From NCBI GenBank assembly GCA_002783525.1, contig PFGS01000244.1, positions 1 through 6,189 of the forward strand: DNA of 6,189 nucleotides. The letters are read 5' to 3'. The notes beneath the pieces were generated by a model. That model did not search any database. It was not told where the DNA came from and saw only the letters and a list, made by a program, of their open reading frames with translations. This document shows positions 1-6,189 of this stretch, one piece after another (the stretch's first letter is position 1; each line of letters begins with the position of its first letter). A program made the translations under genes and the position numbers. The DNA comes from Ignavibacteriales bacterium CG12_big_fil_rev_8_21_14_0_65_30_8. Its GTDB lineage: Bacteria > Bacteroidota > Ignavibacteria > Ignavibacteriales > Ignavibacteriaceae.

Positions 1-203
1 CCCACCTCAATTCTGATTTTATCTTTTTGCTTGAATTTAATTTTACCTGATAAATTCAGTGCTCCATCTGATTTCTGTACAAAATCAGCAGTAAAATCTT
101 TAATAGAATAAAATTTCTTTTGTACTTTTTCTAACATGGTTTGTCCGTTAGAAAAACCGGTCAATAAAGAAAATATTAGTATGAAAATAATTTTTTTTGT
201 CAT
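1..203 (-). CDS. lolA: LolA-like outer-membrane lipoprotein carrier protein (partial, N-terminal part)
   Basis: The reading frame opens with ATG at 203-201 and stays open to the left edge, giving 67 codons; the C-terminal two thirds lie outside the window. Residues 1-20 look like a signal peptide: MTKK followed by a hydrophobic stretch (IIFILIFSLLTGF) and a likely signal peptidase I site near SNG/Q. The mature part begins with LEKVQKKF, then SIKDFTADFVQ and a strand-like LSGKIKFKQKDKIRIEV. This is the usual opening of LolA, an amphipathic helix followed by the first strands of the open beta-barrel. LolA carries lipoproteins through the periplasm from the LolCDE exporter to the outer membrane. 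The start lies 12 bases after the ftsK stop, so co-transcription and perhaps translational coupling are likely; no clear Shine-Dalgarno is seen. A related LolA/LppX-fold protein with another cargo is possible, because only the N-terminus is visible. Confidence 0.78.
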   Translation of the reverse strand, partial: MTKKIIFILIFSLLTGFSNGQTMLEKVQKKFYSIKDFTADFVQKSDGALNLSGKIKFKQKDKIRIEV

Positions 204-215
204 TTTAACTTTTTA

Positions 216-2669
216 TTACAACGAACGAATTATTGTTTCAAGTTGTTCTTCGTTCTCAACTAATACTGCACGGGCTTTGCTACCATCACTTGGACCAACA
301 ATTCCCGCTTCTTCCAATTGGTCAACAATTCTAGCTGCACGGGAATAACCCAATTTTAATCTTCTTTGTAGTAAAGAGACTGAACCTTGTTGATGTCTAA
401 CAATCACTCTTGCTGCATCATCAAACATTGGATCGAGATCAGATAAAAATCCTGCTGCAGCCTGTTTTTTCTTTTCATAAAGTGATGGTAAAAAATATGG
501 TTTTGAATATCCCGGTTGAGAAGAAACATATTCTGTTATTTTTTCAACTTCTTCTGTAGAAATAAATGCGTTTTGCATTCTGATAGGTTTTGGAAGTCCC
601 GTTGGTAAAAACAGAACATCGCCTTTACCCAAAAGCTGTTCTGCTCCGTTCATATCTAAAATTGTTCTTGAGTCAATTTTTGTAGCAACCTGATATGCTA
701 TCCGTGCGCTGAAATTAGCTTTTATTACACCTGTAATTACATTTACAGATGGTCTTTGTGTTGCAACAACCAAATGAATTCCAACTGCTCTTGCTAATTG
801 AGCAAGTCTTGCAATTGGTTCTTCAACTTCTTTGCCTGCAGTTATCATCAGATCTGCAAGTTCATCAATTATAATAACAAGGTACGGAAGAAAATGGTGA
901 ACCATTTCATCTGTGTCGGTAGGTTTGGTTTTCGGATTGGCTATTTTTTTATTATAATCAACCAGATTTCTTACACCTGCTTTTGCAAGTTTATCATATC
1001 GTCTCTCCATTTCATATTCAACAGATTTTAATAACAGCACAGCATTTTGAGGAACTGTAATAATTTCTTCATCAAGATCAGGAGAAACTGCGAGAAAGTG
1101 TTTTCTTAATTTATTATAAAATGAAAGCTCAATTTTTTTAGGATCTATCATCAACAGTTTTACTTCGTGTGGTTTTTTTGAATAAAGCAAACTGGCAATA
1201 ATCATATTAATCCCAACACTTTTTCCCGATCCGGTAGAACCGGCAATTAGAATGTGTGGCATTTTTGTAAGGTCAGTAATAAAAACATCTCCGTTGATCA
1301 TCTTACCCAAAGCAATTGGTAATTCAGCTTTTGTATCATTAATTTTTCCAAGAACAGATCTGGCATTCACCAATGAAGCAACAGCATTTGGTATCTCAAC
1401 TCCAATTGCGCTTTTACCCGGAATAGGTGCAATAATTCTTATTCCTCTTGCAGCCAATGCTAATGCAATGTCGTGTTCAAGTCCAACTATTCGGCTTATT
1501 TTAACACCAGGCGCAGGAACAATTTCATATAAAGTAACAACAGGTCCGGGAGTTACAGATATATCTTCAATTTCAATATCAAAAAGACTAAGTTTTTCTT
1601 TTAATAATTCTGCATTCCTTTTTAATTCTTCTTCTGCAACTTTAATATTATCCTGTGGAATTGGATTTAAAATATCCAATGATAATGGTGTATAATTTAT
1701 TTTCTCTTCCCATTGGTTTGGAAGTTCAGATTGTTTTTCTTTTTCATCAGGGCCTATAGGATGAGGAAGTTCTTTTGTCTTTTTAAGATCAGTTTTTTTA
1801 CTTTCTTCAATTAAAATTTCGTTTTTAATTTCCTTAGTTGGTTCATCATCTTTTCTTATTATTCTAATATTCGGTTCTTTTTCTTTTTTCTTTTTACTAA
1901 AAAAAGATTTTTTTGGTTCTTTTTCTTTACTTAGTTTTTTAATCTTTTCAAGATTATCTTCTGTTTTATGGTCTATTGAAATTTCTTCTTTAGTATCTTT
2001 TTCCTTTTCAGATTTTTGGAATAAAGATTGAAGATATAAAAAGATCAGTTTCAGGCTTATATCAAATTTTACAATTACAAGCATGAATAATGCTGCAATT
2101 AAAAATAAAATACTTCCAACTCCACCAAGCAATCTGCTTATTACAAGCCCTAAATAATCTCCAATAGCTCCGGATAATTCACTAATAGATGGGAAGAACA
2201 AGTAATGGCTGTGTAGAACGCCAAAAAATGTTGATGCAATAAGTCCTACAAGAAATAAAAAATTGAATGTGCTAAAAATATTTTTAATTTCAATTTTTTT
2301 GAAAAGTGAAACTCCCAAAATGAAAAGCATAACTGGAAATATCGCTGAGAAAACTCCAATTGTAGAGTTTAGGAAAAAATCAGAAATGTATGCACCAAAA
2401 ATACCAAGCCAGTTTCTTGTGTTTTCTATTTTATGTGTAACATCAGGGTTTGATGAAAATGATTTTAATATATCAGAAAATTGATAGCTTAAATTAGCTC
2501 TATCAAGTTTGGAATATGATATGATACTTAAAAAGACAAGAAGAGAAATAAGAATTAATAGAGTTCCAAAAATATTTTTCTTTTGATTGCTTGTTAAAAT
2601 AGGTGTAGTATTTGTAGCTTTAGATCTTGTTTTCGCAACTGATTTTTTTTTCTTTTTATTTTTAAGCAT
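216..2669 (-). CDS. ftsK: DNA translocase FtsK (FtsK/SpoIIIE family)
   Basis: Complete 817-residue septal DNA pump, which moves chromosome ends through the closing division septum and, in the family, activates XerCD recombination at dif. The N-terminus is very basic (five lysines at 5-9). Four probable membrane segments follow at about 33-52, 103-123, 131-152 and 183-201. A Lys/Glu-rich linker runs from about 217 to 320. The alpha/beta motor starts near 345. Walker A is GSTGSGKS at 477-484 (Lys483), and Walker B is LVIIIDELADL at 597-607 (Asp602, Glu603). ATQRPSVNVITG (636-647) is also typical of the family. Residues about 748-817 form the gamma winged helix, with LGYSRAARIVDQLEEAGIVG matching the KOPS-reading domain of E. 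coli FtsK. The linker is far shorter than in E. coli FtsK (about 1,330 residues), as in many other phyla. ATG at 2669 is the only sensible start: the next Met is at 114, inside the membrane region. The gene lies 41 bases after comB. Nothing is missing from the motor, so it should be active. Confidence 0.97.
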   Translation of the reverse strand: MLKNKKKKKSVAKTRSKATNTTPILTSNQKKNIFGTLLILISLLVFLSIISYSKLDRANLSYQFSDILKSFSSNPDVTHKIENTRNWLGIFGAYISDFFLNSTIGVFSAIFPVMLFILGVSLFKKIEIKNIFSTFNFLFLVGLIASTFFGVLHSHYLFFPSISELSGAIGDYLGLVISRLLGGVGSILFLIAALFMLVIVKFDISLKLIFLYLQSLFQKSEKEKDTKEEISIDHKTEDNLEKIKKLSKEKEPKKSFFSKKKKEKEPNIRIIRKDDEPTKEIKNEILIEESKKTDLKKTKELPHPIGPDEKEKQSELPNQWEEKINYTPLSLDILNPIPQDNIKVAEEELKRNAELLKEKLSLFDIEIEDISVTPGPVVTLYEIVPAPGVKISRIVGLEHDIALALAARGIRIIAPIPGKSAIGVEIPNAVASLVNARSVLGKINDTKAELPIALGKMINGDVFITDLTKMPHILIAGSTGSGKSVGINMIIASLLYSKKPHEVKLLMIDPKKIELSFYNKLRKHFLAVSPDLDEEIITVPQNAVLLLKSVEYEMERRYDKLAKAGVRNLVDYNKKIANPKTKPTDTDEMVHHFLPYLVIIIDELADLMITAGKEVEEPIARLAQLARAVGIHLVVATQRPSVNVITGVIKANFSARIAYQVATKIDSRTILDMNGAEQLLGKGDVLFLPTGLPKPIRMQNAFISTEEVEKITEYVSSQPGYSKPYFLPSLYEKKKQAAAGFLSDLDPMFDDAARVIVRHQQGSVSLLQRRLKLGYSRAARIVDQLEEAGIVGPSDGSKARAVLVENEEQLETIIRSL
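1873..1928 (-). repeat. Short in-frame direct repeat in the ftsK linker
   Basis: The 14-base string GGTTCTTTTTCTTT (plus strand) occurs at 1873-1886 and again at 1915-1928, an offset of 42 bases or 14 codons. On the coding strand both copies encode KEKEP (residues 248-252 and 262-266 of FtsK). Between them lies a small A/T palindrome, seven A, GA, seven T, at 1899-1914. This is probably low-complexity drift or a small duplication in a disordered linker and not a separate element. Confidence 0.45.
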
Positions 2670-2710
2670 ATGATCTAAACAAAAGTTAAATCTTAAAAAT
2701 TAAATTTATT

Positions 2711-3430
2711 TTAAGATAATTTTAAACTATTATTTAAAAATACAGGAACAGCTTTTGAAGAATTTATCTGACTGCAAAATGCAATATCTTCCTCAAATCC
2801 ATTATTGATTAAAAGTTTACCGTGATCAGTTTCAGAAAGCATTTTTTTAATATCTTTTCCCATTGCTTTAAATAAAGTTACACTCGCATTAGCCGAATCA
2901 GTAAGGGCAATATTTTTTCTGTTTTTAGATATTTCTTCAATTAAATTACCTGCACAAACCAGATCTTCAATTGACAGAGAATTATTTCTGCTTGCACATA
3001 ATATTTCAAAATCATTTTTTCTTTTTATTAAATCTTTTGCTACGGCAGATACATTTGCAAATGAACAAACTGTTAGAAATTCTGAAAATTTAGCTTTTAC
3101 AATTGCCGGTGTACCGTTTGTTGTATAAAATACAATTGTCTTTCCGTCAACAACGTCGTCACTATATTCTAATGGAGAATTGCCAAGTGCAAAACCTTCT
3201 ATTTTTTTGGTATTTCTCTCACCACCCAACAATGTTTGTCCGCCAAACATACCGCCGGAAACTTTAACGGCAAACTCAACAGCGGCTACGGGGATTACTT
3301 CTTTTGCCCCATTTTCGAGTGCATTAATTATTGTGTTAGTTGCTCTGAGAACATCAATAACGACAACTGTTTTGTTTGTAAAATATAGATCTTCTAATCC
3401 GCAAGGATTAATTATTACATTTATGTTCAT
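2711..3430 (-). CDS. comB: ComB-like 2-phosphosulfolactate phosphatase family protein
   Basis: Complete 239-residue protein with the conserved blocks of the ComB family. These are VVVIDVLRATNTI at 22-34 (Asp26, Arg29), LLGGER at 67-72, GFALGNSP at 79-86, YTTNGT at 102-107, IEDLVCAG at 154-161 and DHGKLL at 202-207, with VPVF near the end. In methanogens ComB is a Mg-dependent acid phosphatase that converts 2-phosphosulfolactate to sulfolactate in coenzyme M synthesis. Many bacteria that do not make coenzyme M carry homologues whose substrate is not established, so the gene name marks family and not proven reaction. No other coenzyme M gene (comA, comC, comDE) is in the window. No signal peptide or membrane segment is seen, so it should be cytoplasmic. 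The ATG at 3430 opens directly into the conserved first strand; no Shine-Dalgarno is visible in the 47-base gap after gcvT. One oddity is the loop before IEDLVCAG, which reads CASRNNS at 145-151, where I recall a glycine-containing loop in relatives. Confidence 0.88.
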   Translation of the reverse strand: MNINVIINPCGLEDLYFTNKTVVVIDVLRATNTIINALENGAKEVIPVAAVEFAVKVSGGMFGGQTLLGGERNTKKIEGFALGNSPLEYSDDVVDGKTIVFYTTNGTPAIVKAKFSEFLTVCSFANVSAVAKDLIKRKNDFEILCASRNNSLSIEDLVCAGNLIEEISKNRKNIALTDSANASVTLFKAMGKDIKKMLSETDHGKLLINNGFEEDIAFCSQINSSKAVPVFLNNSLKLS

Positions 3431-3477
3431 ATATGTAGATTAAATTAACAATTAAATATGAGTAAAAACAGAATATA

Positions 3478-4560
3478 TTATTTTTTTAAAAACGGAAGTT
3501 TAATTACTTTTGCCGGTATTTCTTTCCCTCTTATCATAAAATTTATCTCAGAACCTTCAAAAGCAAATTCTTTTTCTACATATCCCAAGGCTATAGGTTT
3601 ATCTAAAATTGGACTAACGGTTCCGCTGGTTATTTCCCCAATTTTTCTTCCCTCTGAAATAATCTCATAACCATGTCTTGGAAATACTCTTTCTTTAGTT
3701 ATCATTGGAACTAATTTTCTTTTTAAACCGTTTTCTTTTATCTGTTGCAAAACATCTTTAGAAATAAAGTTATCTTTTTTCAATTTTGTTATCCATCCAA
3801 GTCCAGCTTCAAGAGGGTTTGTTGTTTTATCAATATCATTTCCGTAAAGACAAAATCCCATCTCCAATCTTAGTGTATCTCTTGCACCTAAACCAATCGG
3901 TTTTATTTCAAATTCTTTTCCGGCTTCGAAAATACTGTTCCATATTTTTTCTGCTGTTGCTTCATCACCTTTAAAATAAATTTCAAATCCCAGCTCTCCT
4001 GTGTATCCTGTTCTAGATACTATCATTTCAGTGCCGGAAATTTTTGCTTCAAAAAAATGATAGTATTCCAAATCTATATCTTTATCACAAACTTTTTGGA
4101 GTGTTTCCTTTGAGTTTGGACCCTGTATTGCAAGCAAAGAATATACATCACTTTCATTTTTTATATCAACACCAAAACAATTATTTTCTACCATCCAGTT
4201 ATAATCTTTTTCTATATTGGAGGCATTAACAACAAGCATATATTTGTTATCATTTATTTTGTAGACTAAAAGGTCGTCTACAATACCACCGTCTTTATAA
4301 CACATTGCTGAATACTGTACTCTTCCGGGAGATAATTTTGATGCATCATTAATTGTAATTTCCTGAACAAAGTCTAAAGCTTTCTCTCCTGAAATAAATA
4401 TTTCACCCATATGCGAAACATCAAATACACCAACAGAATTTCTTACTGCCTTATGTTCTGCTATTATTGAAGAATATTGAACCGGCATTTGATAACCTGC
4501 AAAGTCAACAATCTTTGCATTTAATTTTTCATGAATATTAAAAAATCTTGTTTTTTTCAT
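3478..4560 (-). CDS. gcvT: Aminomethyltransferase (glycine cleavage system T-protein)
   Basis: Complete 360-residue protein of the usual GcvT length. It transfers the methylene group from the aminomethyl-lipoyl arm of H-protein to tetrahydrofolate, releasing ammonia and giving 5,10-methylene-THF. Family blocks appear in order: NIHEKLNAKIVDFAGYQMPVQY (about 8-29), VGVFDVSHMGEI (43-54), GGIVDDLLVY (91-100, holding the catalytic Asp at 95 or 96), LAIQGPNS (143-150), SRTGYTGELGFEIY (182-195), GLGARDTLRLE (223-233, folate-site Arg227), GNDID (240-244), PLEAGLGW (249-256) and the C-terminal barrel block GEITSGTVSP (308-317). The KGCYxGQE motif of the related YgfZ folate protein is absent, so this is a true T-protein. 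It is cytoplasmic. gcvH and gcvP are not adjacent, so the rest of the system must be encoded elsewhere. The start at 4560 lies 26 bases after the rng stop and has a modest GGAGAT upstream. Confidence 0.97.
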   Translation of the reverse strand: MKKTRFFNIHEKLNAKIVDFAGYQMPVQYSSIIAEHKAVRNSVGVFDVSHMGEIFISGEKALDFVQEITINDASKLSPGRVQYSAMCYKDGGIVDDLLVYKINDNKYMLVVNASNIEKDYNWMVENNCFGVDIKNESDVYSLLAIQGPNSKETLQKVCDKDIDLEYYHFFEAKISGTEMIVSRTGYTGELGFEIYFKGDEATAEKIWNSIFEAGKEFEIKPIGLGARDTLRLEMGFCLYGNDIDKTTNPLEAGLGWITKLKKDNFISKDVLQQIKENGLKRKLVPMITKERVFPRHGYEIISEGRKIGEITSGTVSPILDKPIALGYVEKEFAFEGSEINFMIRGKEIPAKVIKLPFLKK

Positions 4561-4571
4561 TACTGATTTTT

Positions 4572-4577
4572 ATCTCC
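4572..4577 (-). promoter_or_regulatory. Possible ribosome binding site of gcvT
   Basis: On the coding strand GGAGAT sits 11 bases before the gcvT ATG, in the 26-base gap after rng. It is one of only two purine-rich Shine-Dalgarno-like strings I find before a gene here. The spacing is slightly long, so the call is tentative. Confidence 0.4.
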
Positions 4578-4586
4578 GTGCTTTAT

Positions 4587-6155
4587 TTAAATATAATCTT
4601 CAGTTATGTCTTTACCGGTTTCCTTAGAAATAAATTTTATTTCTTGTAATGATAAAGACGGATCTTCTTCCAGAGTTAATTTTACTCTGTATTTAAATCT
4701 GAATTTTAACAGTGTTTTTATTTTACCTTCTCTTAATTTTGCGGCAACAAACGGATTACATCTTACAACAACTGCTTTTTCTTTTGATTCTCTTTTAAAT
4801 CGTTTTATCCATTCTTCAAGATCATAAATTAAATGAGATTGTTTTGTTAGTAATCCTGTTCCTAAACAAGATGGACAAACTTCGTTCATTGTCTGCATCA
4901 TATTTTGTCTAACTCTTTGTCTTGTAATTTGAACAAGCCCAAAGTCTGACATAGGTAAAATAGAAACGCGTGACCTGTCTTTTCTAAATTCTTTTTTTAA
5001 TTCGTCATATATTTTTTTTCTGTTCTTTTCTTCAAGCAGGTCAATAAAATCTATAACTATTATTCCTCCAATGTCGCGGAGTTTCATTTGTTTTACTATT
5101 TCTCTGGAAGCTTCAAGATCGGTCTTTAAAGAATTTTGTTCCTGATCCTTGCTTTTTGCATATTTACCGCTGTTAACATCAATAACAACCATTGCCTCTG
5201 TGTGTTCAATAATTAAATATCCACCGCTTGGCAGATAGACTTTTCTTGCCATCAATGTTTTTATTTGTTCTTCTATTTTAAAAGCATCAAAAATTGAATG
5301 AGAGGAATTGTAATTTTCTATTTTATCAATAAGATCAGGTTGTGTTATTTCAACATAGTTTTTTATTTGCTTATATAATTTTTTTGAATCAATAAAAACT
5401 TTTGATACATCAGGAGTAAACAAATCCCTAATAACACTTGAGGTTGTATTTAAATCAGTATGAATTAATGAAGGCGGGTTTTCAGATTTAATTTTCTTTT
5501 CAATTACCTGCCATGTTTTTACCAAATGGTTTAAATCAGATTTAAGAGTTGCTTCGTCTTGGTTTTTAGCAACAGTTCTAATGATAAGTCCGCAGTTTTT
5601 CGGTATAATTTCTCTGGCTAAATTTCTTAGTCTTCTTCTTTCTTTGTATTCAACAATTTTTTTTGATACACCTATTTTATTGTCAAAGGGTAAAAGCACA
5701 CAAAATCTACCCGGTAAAGAAACAGCTGAGGTAACACGAACACCTTTGTTTAAAACGGGTTCTTTTGTAATTTGAACAATAATCTCATCCCCTTTATGCA
5801 ACATAACCTGTGAATTAGAATTATTGTATTTGTGTGAGTCGTGATTTTTATTGTTGGGTTTGGAATCTCCGTTTTCTTCCAGATCAACATCTTCATCGTC
5901 ATCCAGCATATCTAAAAATTGCTGTGTTCTGTCGCCAATATCAGAAAAGTGGAGGAACCCGTCGTGTTTCATTCCAATATCAATAAAAGCGGCTTTTATT
6001 CCGGGAAGTACTCTTGCAACTTTGCCAAGATAAATATTCCCGACCATCCTTCTTTTTTCAGGGTAATCAACAAAAAAATCTACTAAATTCCCGTTTTCGG
6101 TAATTGCTACCCTGGTTTGAATTGTAGATGAGTTGATAATAATTTCTTTTGTCAT
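4587..6155 (-). CDS. rng: Ribonuclease G/E (Rne/Rng family endoribonuclease)
   Basis: Single-strand-specific endoribonuclease that processes rRNA and decays mRNA. From ATG at 6155 it has 522 residues, close to E. coli RNase G (489) and without the long C-terminal degradosome scaffold of E. coli RNase E. An S1 RNA-binding domain starts with GNIYLGKVARVLPGIKAAFIDIG (39-61) and resumes at GDEIIVQITKEP (122-133). Between them, at about 76-118, lies an Asp/Glu- then Asn/Ser-rich insert. The catalytic DNase I-like domain has IDVNSG (Asp326, Asn328) and IDFID (Asp369). Their 43-residue spacing equals that of Asp303 and Asp346 in E. coli RNase E. The zinc-link CPSC (Cys427, Cys430) follows 101 residues after Asp326, again as in E. 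coli, where it holds the dimer together. A longer reading begins at TTG 6164 (525 residues), but AAGAGAG is one base from that TTG and ten from the ATG, and MTKEIIIN is the normal N-terminus. It is first in the visible gene group. Confidence 0.95.
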   Translation of the reverse strand: MTKEIIINSSTIQTRVAITENGNLVDFFVDYPEKRRMVGNIYLGKVARVLPGIKAAFIDIGMKHDGFLHFSDIGDRTQQFLDMLDDDEDVDLEENGDSKPNNKNHDSHKYNNSNSQVMLHKGDEIIVQITKEPVLNKGVRVTSAVSLPGRFCVLLPFDNKIGVSKKIVEYKERRRLRNLAREIIPKNCGLIIRTVAKNQDEATLKSDLNHLVKTWQVIEKKIKSENPPSLIHTDLNTTSSVIRDLFTPDVSKVFIDSKKLYKQIKNYVEITQPDLIDKIENYNSSHSIFDAFKIEEQIKTLMARKVYLPSGGYLIIEHTEAMVVIDVNSGKYAKSKDQEQNSLKTDLEASREIVKQMKLRDIGGIIVIDFIDLLEEKNRKKIYDELKKEFRKDRSRVSILPMSDFGLVQITRQRVRQNMMQTMNEVCPSCLGTGLLTKQSHLIYDLEEWIKRFKRESKEKAVVVRCNPFVAAKLREGKIKTLLKFRFKYRVKLTLEEDPSLSLQEIKFISKETGKDITEDYI

Positions 6156-6165
6156 ATAGGACAAA

Positions 6166-6172
6166 CTCTCTT
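6166..6172 (-). promoter_or_regulatory. Possible ribosome binding site of rng (decides the start)
   Basis: The coding-strand string AAGAGAG ends ten bases before ATG 6155 and only one base before the in-frame TTG at 6164. The spacing fits the ATG and rules against the TTG. The match to a Shine-Dalgarno core is partial. Confidence 0.4.
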
Positions 6173-6189
6173 AATGAAATTAATAATTT

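Noticed and set aside
136..348. Plus-strand open frame across the ftsK end and lolA start
   Set aside because: It overlaps two well-supported minus-strand genes (the FtsK winged-helix end and the LolA signal peptide) and has no recognisable domain.
1252..1695. 147-codon open frame on the plus strand
   Set aside because: It lies wholly inside the ftsK motor region, antisense to unmistakable FtsK sequence, and its translation resembles no family I know. It is a shadow of AT-rich coding sequence.
2680..2688. TAACTTTTG upstream of ftsK, resembling the Bacteroidota -7 box TAnnTTTG
   Set aside because: It has one extra base between TA and TTTG, no convincing -33 TTG partner, and lies in a 41-base intra-operon gap of very AT-rich DNA where chance matches are expected.
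3180..3443. Plus-strand open frame antisense to the start of comB
   Set aside because: The opposite strand encodes the conserved ComB blocks; the plus-strand product is only a low-complexity Ser/Thr/Pro-rich string.
3431..3477. Gap between gcvT and comB examined for a terminator or promoter
   Set aside because: It holds no GC-rich hairpin with a T-run and no clear promoter boxes; only AT-rich sequence is seen.
3478..4560. Possibility that the GcvT-family gene is a YgfZ or a sarcosine/dimethylglycine oxidase-type domain
   Set aside because: The full T-protein motif set is present at the normal 360-residue length, the YgfZ KGCYxGQE motif is absent, and there is no fused oxidase domain.

Overview
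The window is AT-rich bacterial chromosome carrying five genes, all on the minus strand and tightly packed. In transcription order (high to low coordinate) they are a ribonuclease G/E, the glycine-cleavage T-protein GcvT, a ComB-like 2-phosphosulfolactate phosphatase family protein, the DNA translocase FtsK, and the N-terminal third of a LolA-like periplasmic lipoprotein carrier cut by the left edge. The last gene is read directly from the sequence at 1-203. Gaps between genes are only 12 to 47 bases, and no stretch of 300 bases lacks a gene.

The strong A/T bias, lysine/asparagine/isoleucine-rich proteins, weak or absent Shine-Dalgarno sequences and a LolA-type carrier (which implies an outer membrane) suggest a Gram-negative member of the Bacteroidota/Chlorobiota/Ignavibacteriota group. 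An Ignavibacteria-like organism is my best guess. This rests on general protein character, not on a database match.

Region by region: 4587-6155 is RNase G/E with an intact catalytic centre and an unusual Asp/Asn-rich insert in its S1 domain. 3478-4560 is a full-length GcvT without gcvH or gcvP beside it. 2711-3430 is the ComB homologue, whose real substrate in such bacteria is unknown. 216-2669 is a complete FtsK with four probable membrane segments, a short charged linker, a RecA-type motor and a C-terminal winged-helix domain. 1-203 is the start of the LolA-like gene, 12 bases after the ftsK stop.

The genes are probably one transcription unit, judging by direction and spacing. They do not form one pathway: RNA processing, one-carbon metabolism, an orphan phosphatase, chromosome segregation and lipoprotein sorting are mixed, as is common in housekeeping operons. 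I see no mobile element, tRNA, rRNA, CRISPR array or convincing intrinsic terminator. The window looks like ordinary core genome, and I found no sign of a new biological system. The points most worth a second look are the ComB homologue, the RNase G insert and the low-complexity A-tracts in ftsK.
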